The translations under genes were made by a program, and so were the position numbers. Below are positions 8,683 to 17,020 of a stretch of DNA of 64,000 nucleotides, piece after piece. Numbering within the stretch: the stretch's first letter is position 1; every line of letters begins with the position of its first letter. The notes under the pieces are model-generated. The model saw nothing but the letters and a program-made list of their open reading frames with translations, was not told the origin of the DNA and did no database searches. The stretch is from Streptomyces sp. MRC013 (lineage in GTDB: Bacteria; Actinomycetota; Actinomycetes; Streptomycetales; Streptomycetaceae). Location of the stretch: the NCBI RefSeq assembly GCF_023614235.1, contig NZ_CP094264.1, forward strand, positions 1,426,001 through 1,490,000, given 5' to 3'.

Positions 8683-9932
8683 TCACCTGGGCCACCCTCC
8701 GCTCGTCGGCCGCACCCTGGCTGCTGCCGCCCGCCTTCTTCTACCTCGCCCTGTACATCGACGACGCCGCCCACACCGTGCCGTCGGGGTACGGGGTCGA
8801 GTCCGGCGAGCTGGCCGCGTACGGCGTGGTGGTCATCGCGCCGGTGCTGGCCGGGGCCGCCGCGTGGGAGTCGGGCCGCCACCGCCTCATGGGCGCCGTG
8901 CGGAACACCGGCGCCCGGCGCCCGGTCCGACGACTTCTCCGGGCCGCCGCACCCGCGCTGCTCCTGCACCTCCTCCTCGTCACGGGCGTGCTCGTCATGG
9001 CCCGCGGGGCCGTGGGCGTGTGGCCCGGCGGTTCCGGGTGGCTCGCCGCGGCGCACCTGGTGGTGCTGCCCCTGGGCTGGCTGGTGATCGGGTGGAGCCT
9101 GGGGGAAGTCCTCCCCAGGAGCGTCGCGGCGCCCGTCGCCGGCATCGGCTGCTGGACCTGGCTGGCCGTACCGCACGCGACCGGCAACGCCTGGGTGCGT
9201 CACCTCGGCGGCTTCATCGACGGGACGTCGTCCGTCACCGACGTCCGCGAGCCGGCCGTGTACGCCGTGCCGTGGCTCGTCGTGGCCTGCCTCGCCCTCG
9301 CCTGCCGGCTCCCGGTCCGGCCGCGCCGGCGTGCCTGGGCCGTGGCCGTCGGCGGTTTGGTGGCGGTGGGCGCCCTCGCCGCCGGGCGCCTCCTGGTCGC
9401 CGACTGGGGCCACCACCGCCCGACGAGTCCCCGCAGCGTCGCCCCGTCCTGTACGGGCGAGGCCCCGCGGGTGTGCGTGCCGCCGGAGTACGAGCCGTAC
9501 GCCGAGCGGTTGCGCCGGGACGCCCTGGCCCCGCTCGGCCGCCTCCGGGCCGCCGGCGTGGCCGCGCCCCGGGAACTGCGGATCACCTCCGCCGGCGCCC
9601 GGCTCGAACCGGGTACGTGGCCGCTGTACTGGAGCCTCCCCGCACGTCGTTCCCCCGGTGCCGACGACCAGTACGCGGCGAACCTGGCCCAGTCCGCGGT
9701 GGCCGGGACGGCCGTACTGGCGGGATCGGCCGACTGCCGGCAGCCGGGCTCCCTCGCGACGGCCTGGGCCGCCCTGGTGATCGGGGTGGACGAGCGGGCC
9801 GTCCGGCAGGGGATGCCCGCGGCGGACTGGGCTGCGCTCCGCGACGTCCGCCGGCTCCCCGCCGGGGAGCAGAGCCGCTGGTTCCACGCGACCGCCGGAA
9901 GCGGAGAGGGCTGCGGGCCCGCTACCCCGTGA
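8679..9932 (+). CDS. Membrane subunit of the orphan ABC exporter, with a large extracytoplasmic C-terminal part
   Basis: 417 aa. The N-terminal half has about six hydrophobic segments (roughly residues 13-28, 45-62, 84-107, 122-141, 145-160 and 186-202). A last segment lies near 215-235. A predicted soluble C-terminal region of about 175 residues follows and contains four or more cysteines (for example PSCTGEAPRVCVPPEY and the final GEGCGP), suggesting disulphides outside the cell. No family name is recognisable. It starts inside the ATPase stop codon and its own stop overlaps the next gene. Confidence 0.7.
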   Translation: MITWATLRSSAAPWLLPPAFFYLALYIDDAAHTVPSGYGVESGELAAYGVVVIAPVLAGAAAWESGRHRLMGAVRNTGARRPVRRLLRAAAPALLLHLLLVTGVLVMARGAVGVWPGGSGWLAAAHLVVLPLGWLVIGWSLGEVLPRSVAAPVAGIGCWTWLAVPHATGNAWVRHLGGFIDGTSSVTDVREPAVYAVPWLVVACLALACRLPVRPRRRAWAVAVGGLVAVGALAAGRLLVADWGHHRPTSPRSVAPSCTGEAPRVCVPPEYEPYAERLRRDALAPLGRLRAAGVAAPRELRITSAGARLEPGTWPLYWSLPARRSPGADDQYAANLAQSAVAGTAVLAGSADCRQPGSLATAWAALVIGVDERAVRQGMPAADWAALRDVRRLPAGEQSRWFHATAGSGEGCGPATP

Positions 9933-10495
9933 AGCACTACACGATCGCCGTGCGCCGATGGTGGACGGTTCCCGCCGCACTCGCCCTGCTGGTCCTCGTC
10001 TGCGTGGCCGTGGGGGCCGCCGACATCCCCGTGCCGAGCCTGAACGGCGGTATGGGCAGTACCCAACTCGCCTACTTCACGCCGGTGCTGGTCGTGGTCG
10101 CCGTCATGTACTGCCTGGAGCGGCGGCTGTGGGAGGCGGAGAGCACCGCGGCGGTCCCCGTCCACCTCCTCGACCTGGGAGCGCTCGTCCTCACCGTGGT
10201 GCTCGCGCACGCGGCGGGGCTGGTGGTGGGCCTGGACGTCGCCCGCAACACCACGCTGCTCCTCGCCCTCGCCCTCCTCGTACGCCGCCTCGCCAACGAG
10301 GCGGCGGCGGCCGCCGCCGGGCTGCTGTTCCTGATCCTCAACGTCATGCTCGGGCGTGTCCACGACCCGACGGGGCACGCCGTCCACACCTGGTGGGCCC
10401 TCACCCTCCACCCGGCGGGGAGCGTGGCCGCCTGGCTCGTCGCCGCGGTCCTGTTCGCCCTCGCGCTGAAGGCGACCGGAGCGGGGCGCCGGTGA
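9929..10495 (+). CDS. Small polytopic membrane protein, third gene of the ABC exporter operon
   Basis: 188 aa with about five or six hydrophobic segments (near 13-31, 48-62, 80-100, 105-118, 128-141 and 166-182) and almost no soluble part. The GTG at 9929 overlaps the preceding stop by 4 bases, so it is very probably co-translated with the larger membrane subunit. It is likely a second, smaller membrane component of the same exporter. No motif gives a substrate. Confidence 0.65.
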   Translation: MKHYTIAVRRWWTVPAALALLVLVCVAVGAADIPVPSLNGGMGSTQLAYFTPVLVVVAVMYCLERRLWEAESTAAVPVHLLDLGALVLTVVLAHAAGLVVGLDVARNTTLLLALALLVRRLANEAAAAAAGLLFLILNVMLGRVHDPTGHAVHTWWALTLHPAGSVAAWLVAAVLFALALKATGAGRR

Positions 10496-10644
10496 CCGGG
10501 ACGCCGCGCCCGCAGCGGCGGGGCCGGCGGGCGCCGCGGCGTCCCGGGGCCCGCCGCCCACCGCCGTCCTCCCGACCGCGGAGCCCGGACGCCGCCGTCG
10601 CCGCGTGCGGCCGGGGCACCGGCCCAAAGCCCGCGTCCCCTACG

Positions 10645-10686
10645 CGCGGAGGCGCCCCGCGTGGCACCGTGCGGGGCGCCTCCGCG
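10645..10686. terminator. Perfect 16-bp hairpin between convergent genes
   Basis: The sequence at 10645-10660 is the exact reverse complement of 10671-10686, with a 10-base loop. It lies between the end of the exporter operon (plus strand, 10495) and the end of the minus-strand gene at 10714, so it can serve both. Confidence 0.8.
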
Positions 10687-10713
10687 TCGCGGCGGGAGGC
10701 GCGGCGTGCGCGG

Positions 10714-11168
10714 TCACGCCGCCTGGATCAGGTCGCGGGCGAAGCGCGTGCCGGGCGGGAGCTGCCGCAGGATGCGGCCGAGGGCCTGGTCGAAGTCGCC
10801 GCCGGTCACCCCCGACTCGTACGCCGCTCCGCCGCAGTGCAGGGTGAGTTGCAGGTCCGTCCGCTCGGGCGATCCGTCGGGGAGCGCCTCGCCCAGTGTC
10901 AACAGGCAGCTCAGTGTGGCCTGCTGGGCCGTTCCGTCGGTCAGCACGGGCAGCGGCAGGTCCCATTCGAGTACGCAGCCCGTCAGCGGCAGCCCGCCGC
11001 TCTCCCCGGCCGCGCGCAGGTCGGCGAAGCCGCCGCCCGAGTAACGCACCCCCTGACACGGGTGCTGACGTTCCGTCCGTCCGACGTGATGAGGATGGCT
11101 TCCGCTCCCCGGCGGTCCCGGTACCAGCCGGTCCAGACGTCGGTCGACTCCGATGACTCCGATGACAT
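10714..11168 (-). CDS. Conserved Streptomyces hypothetical protein (DUF6304-like), frameshifted
   Basis: About 151 aa after correction. The ATG at 11168 opens MSSESSESTDVWTGWYRDRR, running to a TSDGRNVSTRVRG segment. A C5 run at 11049-11053 (plus strand) then breaks the frame. Adding one base restores VRGVRYSGGGFADLRAA and the rest down to FARDLIQAA. The corrected product has a WxGWYRDRRG start followed by a beta-rich domain with CVLEWDLPLPV, like a widespread uncharacterised Streptomyces family I remember as DUF6304. No catalytic motif is visible. The break is probably a sequencing error (see findings). Confidence 0.65.
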
Positions 11169-11230
11169 GGCGCGGACTGTAGCGGTACATCCGTCCCCGG
11201 CGTGACCCCGGACACCCCCGGCGCCCGACT

Positions 11231-11476
11231 TCAGGTGATCTCGGCGCTGTCGCCCCGGTCGTCCTCCGGCCGTTCCGCGGCCTCGTGCGGCGCCCTCCCG
11301 AAGAGGTCGCACCGCGGGTTGTGGCACGGTCGGGGCCGCCAGGTGGGGACCCACGCGCCGAGCACCTTGCTCCGGTGTATGGCCTTACCGACAGGCTGTC
11401 CGCAGGAGGGGCACACCGGCTCGGCGGCCGGCGCCTCCCGCGGGCGGCGGACGGTACGGCGTCCTTCGCTGCCCAT
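11231..11476 (-). CDS. Small zinc-ribbon-like conserved hypothetical protein
   Basis: 81 aa. Two cysteine pairs, CPSCGQ (about 22-27) and CHNPRC (about 51-56), are spaced like a zinc ribbon, with a basic middle (KAIHRSKVLGAWVPTWRPRP). The tail is acidic and probably disordered. It lies between two other minus-strand genes with short gaps, so it may share a transcript with the reductase upstream. Function unknown; nucleic-acid or protein binding through the ribbon is only a guess. Confidence 0.6.
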   Translation of the reverse strand: MGSEGRRTVRRPREAPAAEPVCPSCGQPVGKAIHRSKVLGAWVPTWRPRPCHNPRCDLFGRAPHEAAERPEDDRGDSAEIT

Positions 11477-11495
11477 GCCTCCAGGGTATTGCGGT

Positions 11496-12083
11496 TCAGC
11501 GGTTCCGGCCGTACCGGCGGACGACGACGCCGTTGCCGAAGCTCCGGACGTCGTGCAGGACGAAGTCGGCGAGGGCGAAGCGGACGCCGCCGAACATCGG
11601 CATCCCCGAGCCGTAGAGCTGCGGGTACGTCTTGACCACCAGCTCGTCGACCTCGTCCATCAGCTCACCGGCGACGCCGGCGCCGCCGCACAGCCAGATG
11701 CCGAGCGGCCCCTCCCGCGCCTTCAGGGCACGGACGCGGGCGGCCAGGTCGTCCGCGACGATCTCCACGTCGGGGTGGGGGGAGGCCCCCATGGTGCGGG
11801 AGGCGACGATCTGCCGGAGGTGGCCGTACGGACTGGGCATGCCGGCGTCCAGGCCGAGCCGGTAGCTGCCGCGCCCCTGGATGACGGTGTCGAAGTGCCG
11901 GTTGGGGGCGTCGGCGATACCGAGCGCCCGGCGCCCCTCGGTGTTGACGGTCTCGGGGTACTCGGTGGCGAGATAGCCGAGGTACTCCTCGTCCAGGAAG
12001 CGGAACATGGAGGAGGCGTCGCCCTCCGGGTCGCCGATGAAGCCGTCGATCGAGCAGGCGACGAGGTACGTCAGGGTGCGCAA
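11496..12083 (-). CDS. Dihydrofolate reductase family protein (RibD C-terminal type)
   Basis: 195 aa NADPH-type reductase of the DHFR/RibD superfamily. It opens with RTLTYLVACSIDGFIGDPEG and has the family marks DTVIQGRGSYRLGL, then GIWLCGGAGVAGELMDEVDE (NADP-binding glycine stretch) and a C-terminal beta strand. I chose the TTG at 12083 because an AAGGA ribosome-binding site lies 7 bases upstream and the protein then begins at the family's usual first strand. A longer frame to 12134 would run into the operator. It is divergent from a TetR gene and shares a palindrome with it, which suggests TetR control. Substrate unknown. Confidence 0.82.
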   Translation of the reverse strand: MRTLTYLVACSIDGFIGDPEGDASSMFRFLDEEYLGYLATEYPETVNTEGRRALGIADAPNRHFDTVIQGRGSYRLGLDAGMPSPYGHLRQIVASRTMGASPHPDVEIVADDLAARVRALKAREGPLGIWLCGGAGVAGELMDEVDELVVKTYPQLYGSGMPMFGGVRFALADFVLHDVRSFGNGVVVRRYGRNR

Positions 12084-12132
12084 ACCGTGGTCCTTCGCGT
12101 TCTCGGGGGTTCGATGGGGCGGCGTGGCCCAC

Positions 12133-12168
12133 AACCACTACAGTCATAGTGCTACGCCTGTAGTGGTT
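12133..12168. promoter_or_regulatory. Candidate TetR operator in the divergent promoter region
   Basis: An 11-bp perfect inverted repeat, AACCACTACAG at 12133-12143 and CTGTAGTGGTT at 12158-12168, is separated by 14 bases. A nested TAGTG half-site at 12146-12150 pairs with the left arm to give CACTACAGTCATAGTG. It lies midway between the divergent reductase and TetR genes and overlaps -10-like hexamers, as expected for an autoregulating TetR repressor that also controls its neighbour. Confidence 0.6.
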
Positions 12169-12225
12169 GCAGCAAGGACGATTTTCGGACACCCGCCCCG
12201 CCGGGGCGGAGAGGGAGGAAGGCCC

Positions 12226-12818
12226 ATGGCCGGCAATCCGGCGCGCAGGTTCGCGCTGCTCGACGCCGCCATCGACGTACTGGCCCGCGAGGGGGCCCGG
12301 GGGTTGACGTTCCGGGCGGTGGACGCGCGGGCCGGCGTCCCGGCCGGCACGGCGTCCAACTACTTCTCCAGCCGGGACGACCTGCTCACCCAGGTGGGGT
12401 CCCGCATCCACGTCCGCATGACCCCGCCGCCCGAGCGGATCGAGGCGGCGATGCGCCCCGAGCCCGACCGCCGGCTGGTCGCCGGACTGATGAAGTGGCT
12501 GGTCCAACGCATGACGGAGGAGCGCGCCGGCTACCTGGCGATGCTGGAGCTGCGGCTGGAGGCCACCCGCCGCCCGGCGCTCCGGGCCGAGCTGAGCAGG
12601 GCCGTGCGCGAGGAGCTCGACCGCAGCACCCGCTTCCACCTGGACTCGGGGCTGCCCGGCGACGCCGGCACCGTCCTCACCCTCTACCTCGCCATGACCG
12701 GCCTGCTGCTGGAGCACCTCACCCTGCCCGGCGTGCTCCCCCGGCGGAGCTGGACCGGACGGTCGACGCCCTCGTCGAACGCATCGTGCCGGAGGCCCGC
12801 ACGGACCGGGACCGGTAG
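12226..12818 (+). CDS. TetR-family transcriptional regulator, frameshifted near the C-terminus
   Basis: About 198 aa after correction. The TetR helix-turn-helix is at about residues 7-52 (FALLDAAIDVLAREGARGLT, then VDARAGVPAGTASNYFSSRD). The effector domain follows (LVQRMTEERAGYLAMLELRL). At the C5 run 12738-12742 the frame is lost. One extra C gives LPPAELDRTVDALVERIVPE and a normal stop at 12816-12818. Uncorrected, the frame runs into an Arg/Pro tail to 12987 that does not look like protein. The ATG at 12226 has a GGGAGGAAGG ribosome-binding site. It probably represses itself and the DHFR-like gene through the palindrome at 12133-12168. Confidence 0.8.
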
Positions 12819-12844
12819 CCGGAGGCCCGCACGGACCGGGACCG
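12788..12844. repeat. 27-bp exact direct repeat across the TetR stop codon
   Basis: A 27-base unit at 12788-12814 recurs exactly at 12818-12844, with 3 bases between. The TAG stop codon of the tetR gene straddles the junction. It looks like a recent local duplication and adds nothing to the protein. Confidence 0.75.
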
Positions 12845-12983
12845 CGGCCCCGCCGCGCACGGCGGCCGGGGAGGCGCTCCTCCGCCCCGTCCGGAGCGGA
12901 CCGCCCCCCCGCCCGAGGCCGAACCCGGCCCGCCCAGGACCGGGCCCCGCCCGAGCCGGACCGCGGGCGCGCACAATGGGCGG

Positions 12984-13919
12984 GTGATCCCACGCGACCC
13001 CGCCGCCCCGGAGCCGCGGCTCGCCGCCTTGGAGCCGCGGCCGCCCTCGCCGCTGCGGCCGGTCGACGACGACCGGTTCGCCCGGCGCGGACTGCGGCTG
13101 CTGCTCAAGCGCGACGACCTGATCCACCCGGACCTGGTGGGCAACAAGTGGCGGAAGCTGGCCCCCACCCTGGCCGCGGCGGCCGGGCGGCCGGTGCTGA
13201 CCTTCGGCGGGGCGTACTCCAACCACCTGCGGGCCACCGCGGCGGCCGGACGGCTGCTGGGCTTCCCGACCGTCGGCGTGGTCCGCGGCGACGAGCTGGC
13301 CGGGCGGCCGCTGAACCGGTCGCTGGAGCGGTGCGCGGCGGACGGGATGCGCCTGGTCTTCGTCGACCGGGCGACGTACCGCGCGAAGGGCGACCCGGAG
13401 GTGGTGGCGCGGCTGCTGGAGGACGCGCCGGAGGGCACGGTGGTCGTCCCGGAGGGCGGCAGCGGCGCGGCGGCGGTGCGCGGCTGCGCGGAGCTGGGCC
13501 GGGAGCTGCGGGGCCGGGCGGACGTGGTGGCGGTGGCGTGCGGCACGGGCGGGACCCTGGCCGGGCTGGCGGCGGGCCTGGCGCCGGGGCAGCGGGCGCT
13601 GGGCGTGCCGGTCCTGAGGGGCGGATTCCTGGGCGCGGAGGTGCGGGCGCTGCAGACGGCGGCGTTCGGCGGCCCGGCCGGCGAATGGAGCCTGGACGAC
13701 CGCTTCCACTTCGGCGGGTACGGGCGGACGGGCCCCGTGCTGGAGGCGTTCGCGGAGGATTTCGCGGCGCGCCACGGGGTGGCGGTGGAGCGGCTGTACG
13801 TCGCCAAGATGCTGTACGCGCTGGTGGCGCTGGCCGAGGAGGGCGCCTTCGCGCCGGGTACGACGGTCGCCGCGGTGGTGACCGGGCGGCCGGATCCGGA
13901 CGGGGGGCGGCACGCCTGA
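12984..13919 (+). CDS. D-cysteine desulfhydrase / ACC deaminase-like PLP enzyme
   Basis: 311 aa, fold-type II pyridoxal-phosphate enzyme. The PLP lysine is Lys55 in GNKWRKL, preceded by LLKRDDLIHPDLV. The next conserved patch FGGAYSNHLRATAAAG (about 74-89) binds the substrate. The phosphate loop is ACGTGGTLAGL, and the C-terminal DRFHFGGYGRTGP is typical. Such proteins act as D-cysteine desulfhydrases or 1-aminocyclopropane-1-carboxylate deaminases, and sequence alone does not separate the two. GTG start at 12984. Single gene following tetR. Confidence 0.82.
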   Translation: MIPRDPAAPEPRLAALEPRPPSPLRPVDDDRFARRGLRLLLKRDDLIHPDLVGNKWRKLAPTLAAAAGRPVLTFGGAYSNHLRATAAAGRLLGFPTVGVVRGDELAGRPLNRSLERCAADGMRLVFVDRATYRAKGDPEVVARLLEDAPEGTVVVPEGGSGAAAVRGCAELGRELRGRADVVAVACGTGGTLAGLAAGLAPGQRALGVPVLRGGFLGAEVRALQTAAFGGPAGEWSLDDRFHFGGYGRTGPVLEAFAEDFAARHGVAVERLYVAKMLYALVALAEEGAFAPGTTVAAVVTGRPDPDGGRHA

Positions 13920-14179
13920 GCCGCGGGCGGTTCGACCGCCCGGGAGCTGGGTACGTCAACCCTCCGCCGGATCCTCGGGATTGGCCGCCGCAACCCCCTA
14001 CCCACCGTACGTGCCCATGTGTCTACCATGAGTCACACCCATCGGTCCGGGGTCCCCGGCGACACGGCGGCGCGGATCGCGGTAGCGTCACAGGGACCAC
14101 GCGTTTCGCGTACCGCACGGCTCCGGGGGATCTCGCTCCCCCGGCCCCCGAACGAGTTTGTGCCACCTTGGAGGTGAGG

Positions 14180-14593
14180 GTGTCCCAGATCGCAGGCGAG
14201 CCCGGGACCCAGGACTTCGTGGAAGTCCGGCTGCCCGCTGCGGGTGCCTACCTGTCCGTGCTGCGTACGGCCACGGCCGGTTTGGCGGCGCGTTTGGACT
14301 TCACCCTCGACGAGATCGAGGACCTGCGCATCGCGGTCGACGAGGCGTGCGCGATCCTGCTCCAGCAGGCCGTGGCCGGGTCGGTCCTCAGCTGCGTGTT
14401 CCGGCTGATCGACGACTCGCTGGAGGTCACGGTGTCGGCGCCCACCACCGACGGTCGCGCCCCCGAGCGGGACACGTTCGCCTGGACGGTGCTGTCCGCC
14501 CTGGCGGGCAAGGTGGACTCCTCGGTCGCCGACGACCGCACGGTCTCGATCAGCCTGTACAAACAGCGCGGCGCGGGACCCGGGCCGGCGTGA
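14180..14593 (+). CDS. rshA: Anti-sigma factor (RsbW/SpoIIAB-type kinase fold), RshA/PrsH
   Basis: 137 aa. The GHKL-type ATP-binding fold is recognisable from LDEIEDLRIAVDEACAILLQ (about 47-66), with the helix and N-box acidic residues used to bind SigB-like sigma factors. It is directly followed by, and overlaps by one base, a SigB-family sigma gene, the arrangement of the S. coelicolor rshA(prsH)-sigH operon. It should hold SigH inactive until released by an anti-anti-sigma factor. The GTG at 14180 follows a good GGAGGTGAGG ribosome-binding site. About 260 bases of promoter region lie upstream. Confidence 0.85.
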   Translation: MSQIAGEPGTQDFVEVRLPAAGAYLSVLRTATAGLAARLDFTLDEIEDLRIAVDEACAILLQQAVAGSVLSCVFRLIDDSLEVTVSAPTTDGRAPERDTFAWTVLSALAGKVDSSVADDRTVSISLYKQRGAGPGPA

Positions 14594-15531
14594 TGGACGG
14601 GGACGGTCCGGTGCGGGACGAGGAGCGCGGCCCACGGGCGGTGGACGCGGCGGAGGGCATCGCGGGCATCCCGGAACAGCAGGCGCGGCCGCACCCGGTG
14701 GACGGTCCGGCGGAGGCGCCGGAGCGGACGCGGACGGGTGAGAGCGGGCAGCGGGGCAGGAACCAGCGGCACGACCCGCAGGACCGGAGCGGCGCGCGGG
14801 CGATGTTCGTCGAGCTGCGCGGCCTGCCGGACGGTTCGCCGGAGCGGGCCGAGCTGCGCAACCGGCTGGTGCGGATGCACCTGCCGCTCGTCGAGCACCT
14901 CGCACGCCGGTTCCGGAACCGGGGCGAGCCGCTGGACGACCTGACGCAGGTCGCGACGATCGGGCTGATCAAGTCCGTGGACCGGTTCGACCCGGAGCGG
15001 GGCGTCGAGTTCTCGACGTACGCGACGCCGACGGTCGTGGGCGAGATCAAGCGGCACTTCCGCGACAAGGGCTGGGCGGTCCGGGTCCCGCGGCGGCTCC
15101 AGGAGCTGCGGCTGTCGCTGACGACGGCGACGGCGGAGCTGTCGCAGCTGCACGGACGGTCACCGACCGTGCACGAACTGGCGGAGAGGCTGGCGATCTC
15201 CGAGGAGGAGGTCCTGGAGGGCCTGGAGTCCGCGAACGCCTACTCGACGCTCTCGCTGGACGTGCCCGACACGGACGACGAGTCGCCGGCCGTCGCGGAC
15301 ACGCTGGGCGCGGAGGACGAGGCCCTGGAGGGCGTCGAGTACCGGGAGTCGCTGAAGCCGTTGCTGGAGGGCCTGCCGCCCAGGGAGAAGCGGATCCTGC
15401 TGCTGCGGTTCTTCGGCAACATGACGCAGTCGCAGATCGCGCAGGAGGTGGGCATCTCCCAGATGCACGTCTCCCGGCTGCTGGCCCGCACGCTGGCCCA
15501 GCTCCGGGAGAGGCTCCTGGTGGAGGAGTGA
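14593..15531 (+). CDS. sigH: SigB-family stress-response sigma factor SigH
   Basis: 312 aa with the 14593 ATG. A polar, low-complexity N-terminal extension of about 73 residues precedes the conserved core beginning AMFVELRGLPDGSP. Region 2 contains LARRFRNRGEPLDDLTQVAT and IGLIKSVDRFDPERG, then VGEIKRHFRDKGWAVRVPRR. Region 4 ends MTQSQIAQEVGISQMHVSRL. I recognise this as closest to SigH of S. coelicolor (osmotic and developmental stress), for which several isoforms from internal starts are reported. Here too, internal starts such as the ATG just before FVELRGL could give a shorter form. One-base overlap with rshA implies coupling. Confidence 0.88.
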   Translation: MDGDGPVRDEERGPRAVDAAEGIAGIPEQQARPHPVDGPAEAPERTRTGESGQRGRNQRHDPQDRSGARAMFVELRGLPDGSPERAELRNRLVRMHLPLVEHLARRFRNRGEPLDDLTQVATIGLIKSVDRFDPERGVEFSTYATPTVVGEIKRHFRDKGWAVRVPRRLQELRLSLTTATAELSQLHGRSPTVHELAERLAISEEEVLEGLESANAYSTLSLDVPDTDDESPAVADTLGAEDEALEGVEYRESLKPLLEGLPPREKRILLLRFFGNMTQSQIAQEVGISQMHVSRLLARTLAQLRERLLVEE

Positions 15532-15559
15532 CCCGGCCCGCCGGCGGTCCGGCGGCCCG

Positions 15560-15982
15560 TCAGGGGGTGCGGCCGGTGATGCCCAGCGCCCGGGTGGTCG
15601 CGGGGTGGACCAGGAGCACCAGCGCCGCCACCGCCGCCACCGCCAGCGCGATCCCCGCCGGGACCGCCGCGCCCGCGCCCGTCAGGAGCGTGTACGCCAC
15701 CGGCAGCGCCATGATCTGCGTGATGACCGCCGGCCCCCGGCTCCAGCTGCGGCACAGCAGCAGGCCCCGCGCCGCCAGCAGCGGGATGAGGCCGAGCGCG
15801 ACGAGGGTCGCGCCGCCGGTGAGGGCCTGGGTGAAGCCGTCGGGGGTGCCGACCAGGGCGTTCACGAGGACGTAGACGCCCCCGGCGACGAGGGCGAGCG
15901 CCTCCAGCCCGGTCACCGCCGCGGCGGCCGTCACACGGGCGGGGCGCGGCGCTGGGGCGGGGCTGCGTTCGTTGCTGCTCAC
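15560..15982 (-). CDS. Small integral membrane protein, conserved hypothetical
   Basis: 140 aa with four predicted membrane helices (about 18-42, 55-72, 84-102 and 106-125) joined by short loops. The N-terminus is Pro/Ala-rich and cytoplasmic-looking. GTG start at 15982. It lies between sigH (convergent, 28 bases away) and the lipid kinase (divergent, 69 bases away). No catalytic residues are visible. Function unknown. Confidence 0.65.
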   Translation of the reverse strand: MSSNERSPAPAPRPARVTAAAAVTGLEALALVAGGVYVLVNALVGTPDGFTQALTGGATLVALGLIPLLAARGLLLCRSWSRGPAVITQIMALPVAYTLLTGAGAAVPAGIALAVAAVAALVLLVHPATTRALGITGRTP

Positions 15983-16051
15983 CCCAGCAGGGTAGCCGCC
16001 CCCTCCCGGCCCGCCTGGGCGCGGTACCGCACGGTGGGTAACCTGGCGGGC

Positions 16052-17020
16052 ATGCGCGCACTCCTCGTGGTCAACCCGGCAGCCACCACCACGAGCGCCC
16101 GCACCCGCGACGTGTTGATCCACGCCCTCGCCAGCGAGGTGAAGCTGGACGCCGTGACGACGGAGTACCGGGGCCACGCCCGGGACCTGGCCCGGCGGGC
16201 CGCCGACGCCGGCGACGTCGACCTGGTCGTCGCGCTCGGCGGGGACGGCACCGTCAACGAGGTCGTCGACGGCCTGCTGCACCGCGGCCCCGACCCGGAC
16301 CGGCTGCCGCGGCTGGCGGTGGTGCCCGGCGGGTCCACGAACGTGTTCGCCCGCGCACTGGGCCTGCCGAACGACGCGGTCGAGGCGACCGGCGCGATCC
16401 TCGACGCCCTGCGCGAGCGGCGGAGCCGGACGATCGGGCTGGGCCTGGCGGCCGGCACCCCCGGGACGGAGGACGAGGGCGTGCCGGCCCGCTGGTTCAC
16501 CTTCTGCGCGGGCCTCGGTTTCGACGCGGGGGTGATCGGCCGCGTCGAGCAGCAGCGCGAGCGCGGCAAGCGGTCGACGCACGCGCTCTACCTGCGTCAG
16601 GTCGTGCGCCAGCTGCTGGCGGACCCGCACCGGCGGCACGGCACGATCACCCTGGAGCGACCGGGCCTCGACCCGGTCGAGGGACTGGTGCTGTCGATAG
16701 TCTGCAACACCTCTCCCTGGACCTTCCTGGGGAACAAACCGGTGTACGCGTCGCCGGAGGCGTCCTTCGACAAGGCGCTCGACGTGCTGGGGCTGAGCCG
16801 CCTGTCGGGTCCCGCCGTCGCCCGGTACGGGACGCAGCTGCTGACGTCCACCCCGGAGCGCGGTCCCCAGGGCAGACACGCGATCTCCCTGCACGACCAG
16901 ATCGACTTCACCTTGCATTCCAAGGTCCCGCTGCCGTTTCAGATGGACGGAGACCACCTGGGACTCCGTACGAGCGTGACGTTCACAGGCGTTCGCCGTG
17001 CACTGGGTGTGATTGTGTGA
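16052..17020 (+). CDS. Diacylglycerol / sphingosine kinase family lipid kinase
   Basis: 322 aa. The DAGK catalytic domain begins MRALLVVNPAATTTSART. The nucleotide-binding signature ALGGDGTVNEVVDGLL spans about 61-76, followed by LAVVPGGSTNVFARALGLPN. The C-terminal beta-sandwich (FTFCAGLGFDAGVIGRVEQQ and FQMDGDHLG) is complete. It transfers phosphate from ATP to a lipid alcohol, most likely diacylglycerol or a related lipid, at the membrane face. ATG at 16052. It is followed by the long wblE leader rather than an operon partner. Confidence 0.88.
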   Translation: MRALLVVNPAATTTSARTRDVLIHALASEVKLDAVTTEYRGHARDLARRAADAGDVDLVVALGGDGTVNEVVDGLLHRGPDPDRLPRLAVVPGGSTNVFARALGLPNDAVEATGAILDALRERRSRTIGLGLAAGTPGTEDEGVPARWFTFCAGLGFDAGVIGRVEQQRERGKRSTHALYLRQVVRQLLADPHRRHGTITLERPGLDPVEGLVLSIVCNTSPWTFLGNKPVYASPEASFDKALDVLGLSRLSGPAVARYGTQLLTSTPERGPQGRHAISLHDQIDFTLHSKVPLPFQMDGDHLGLRTSVTFTGVRRALGVIV

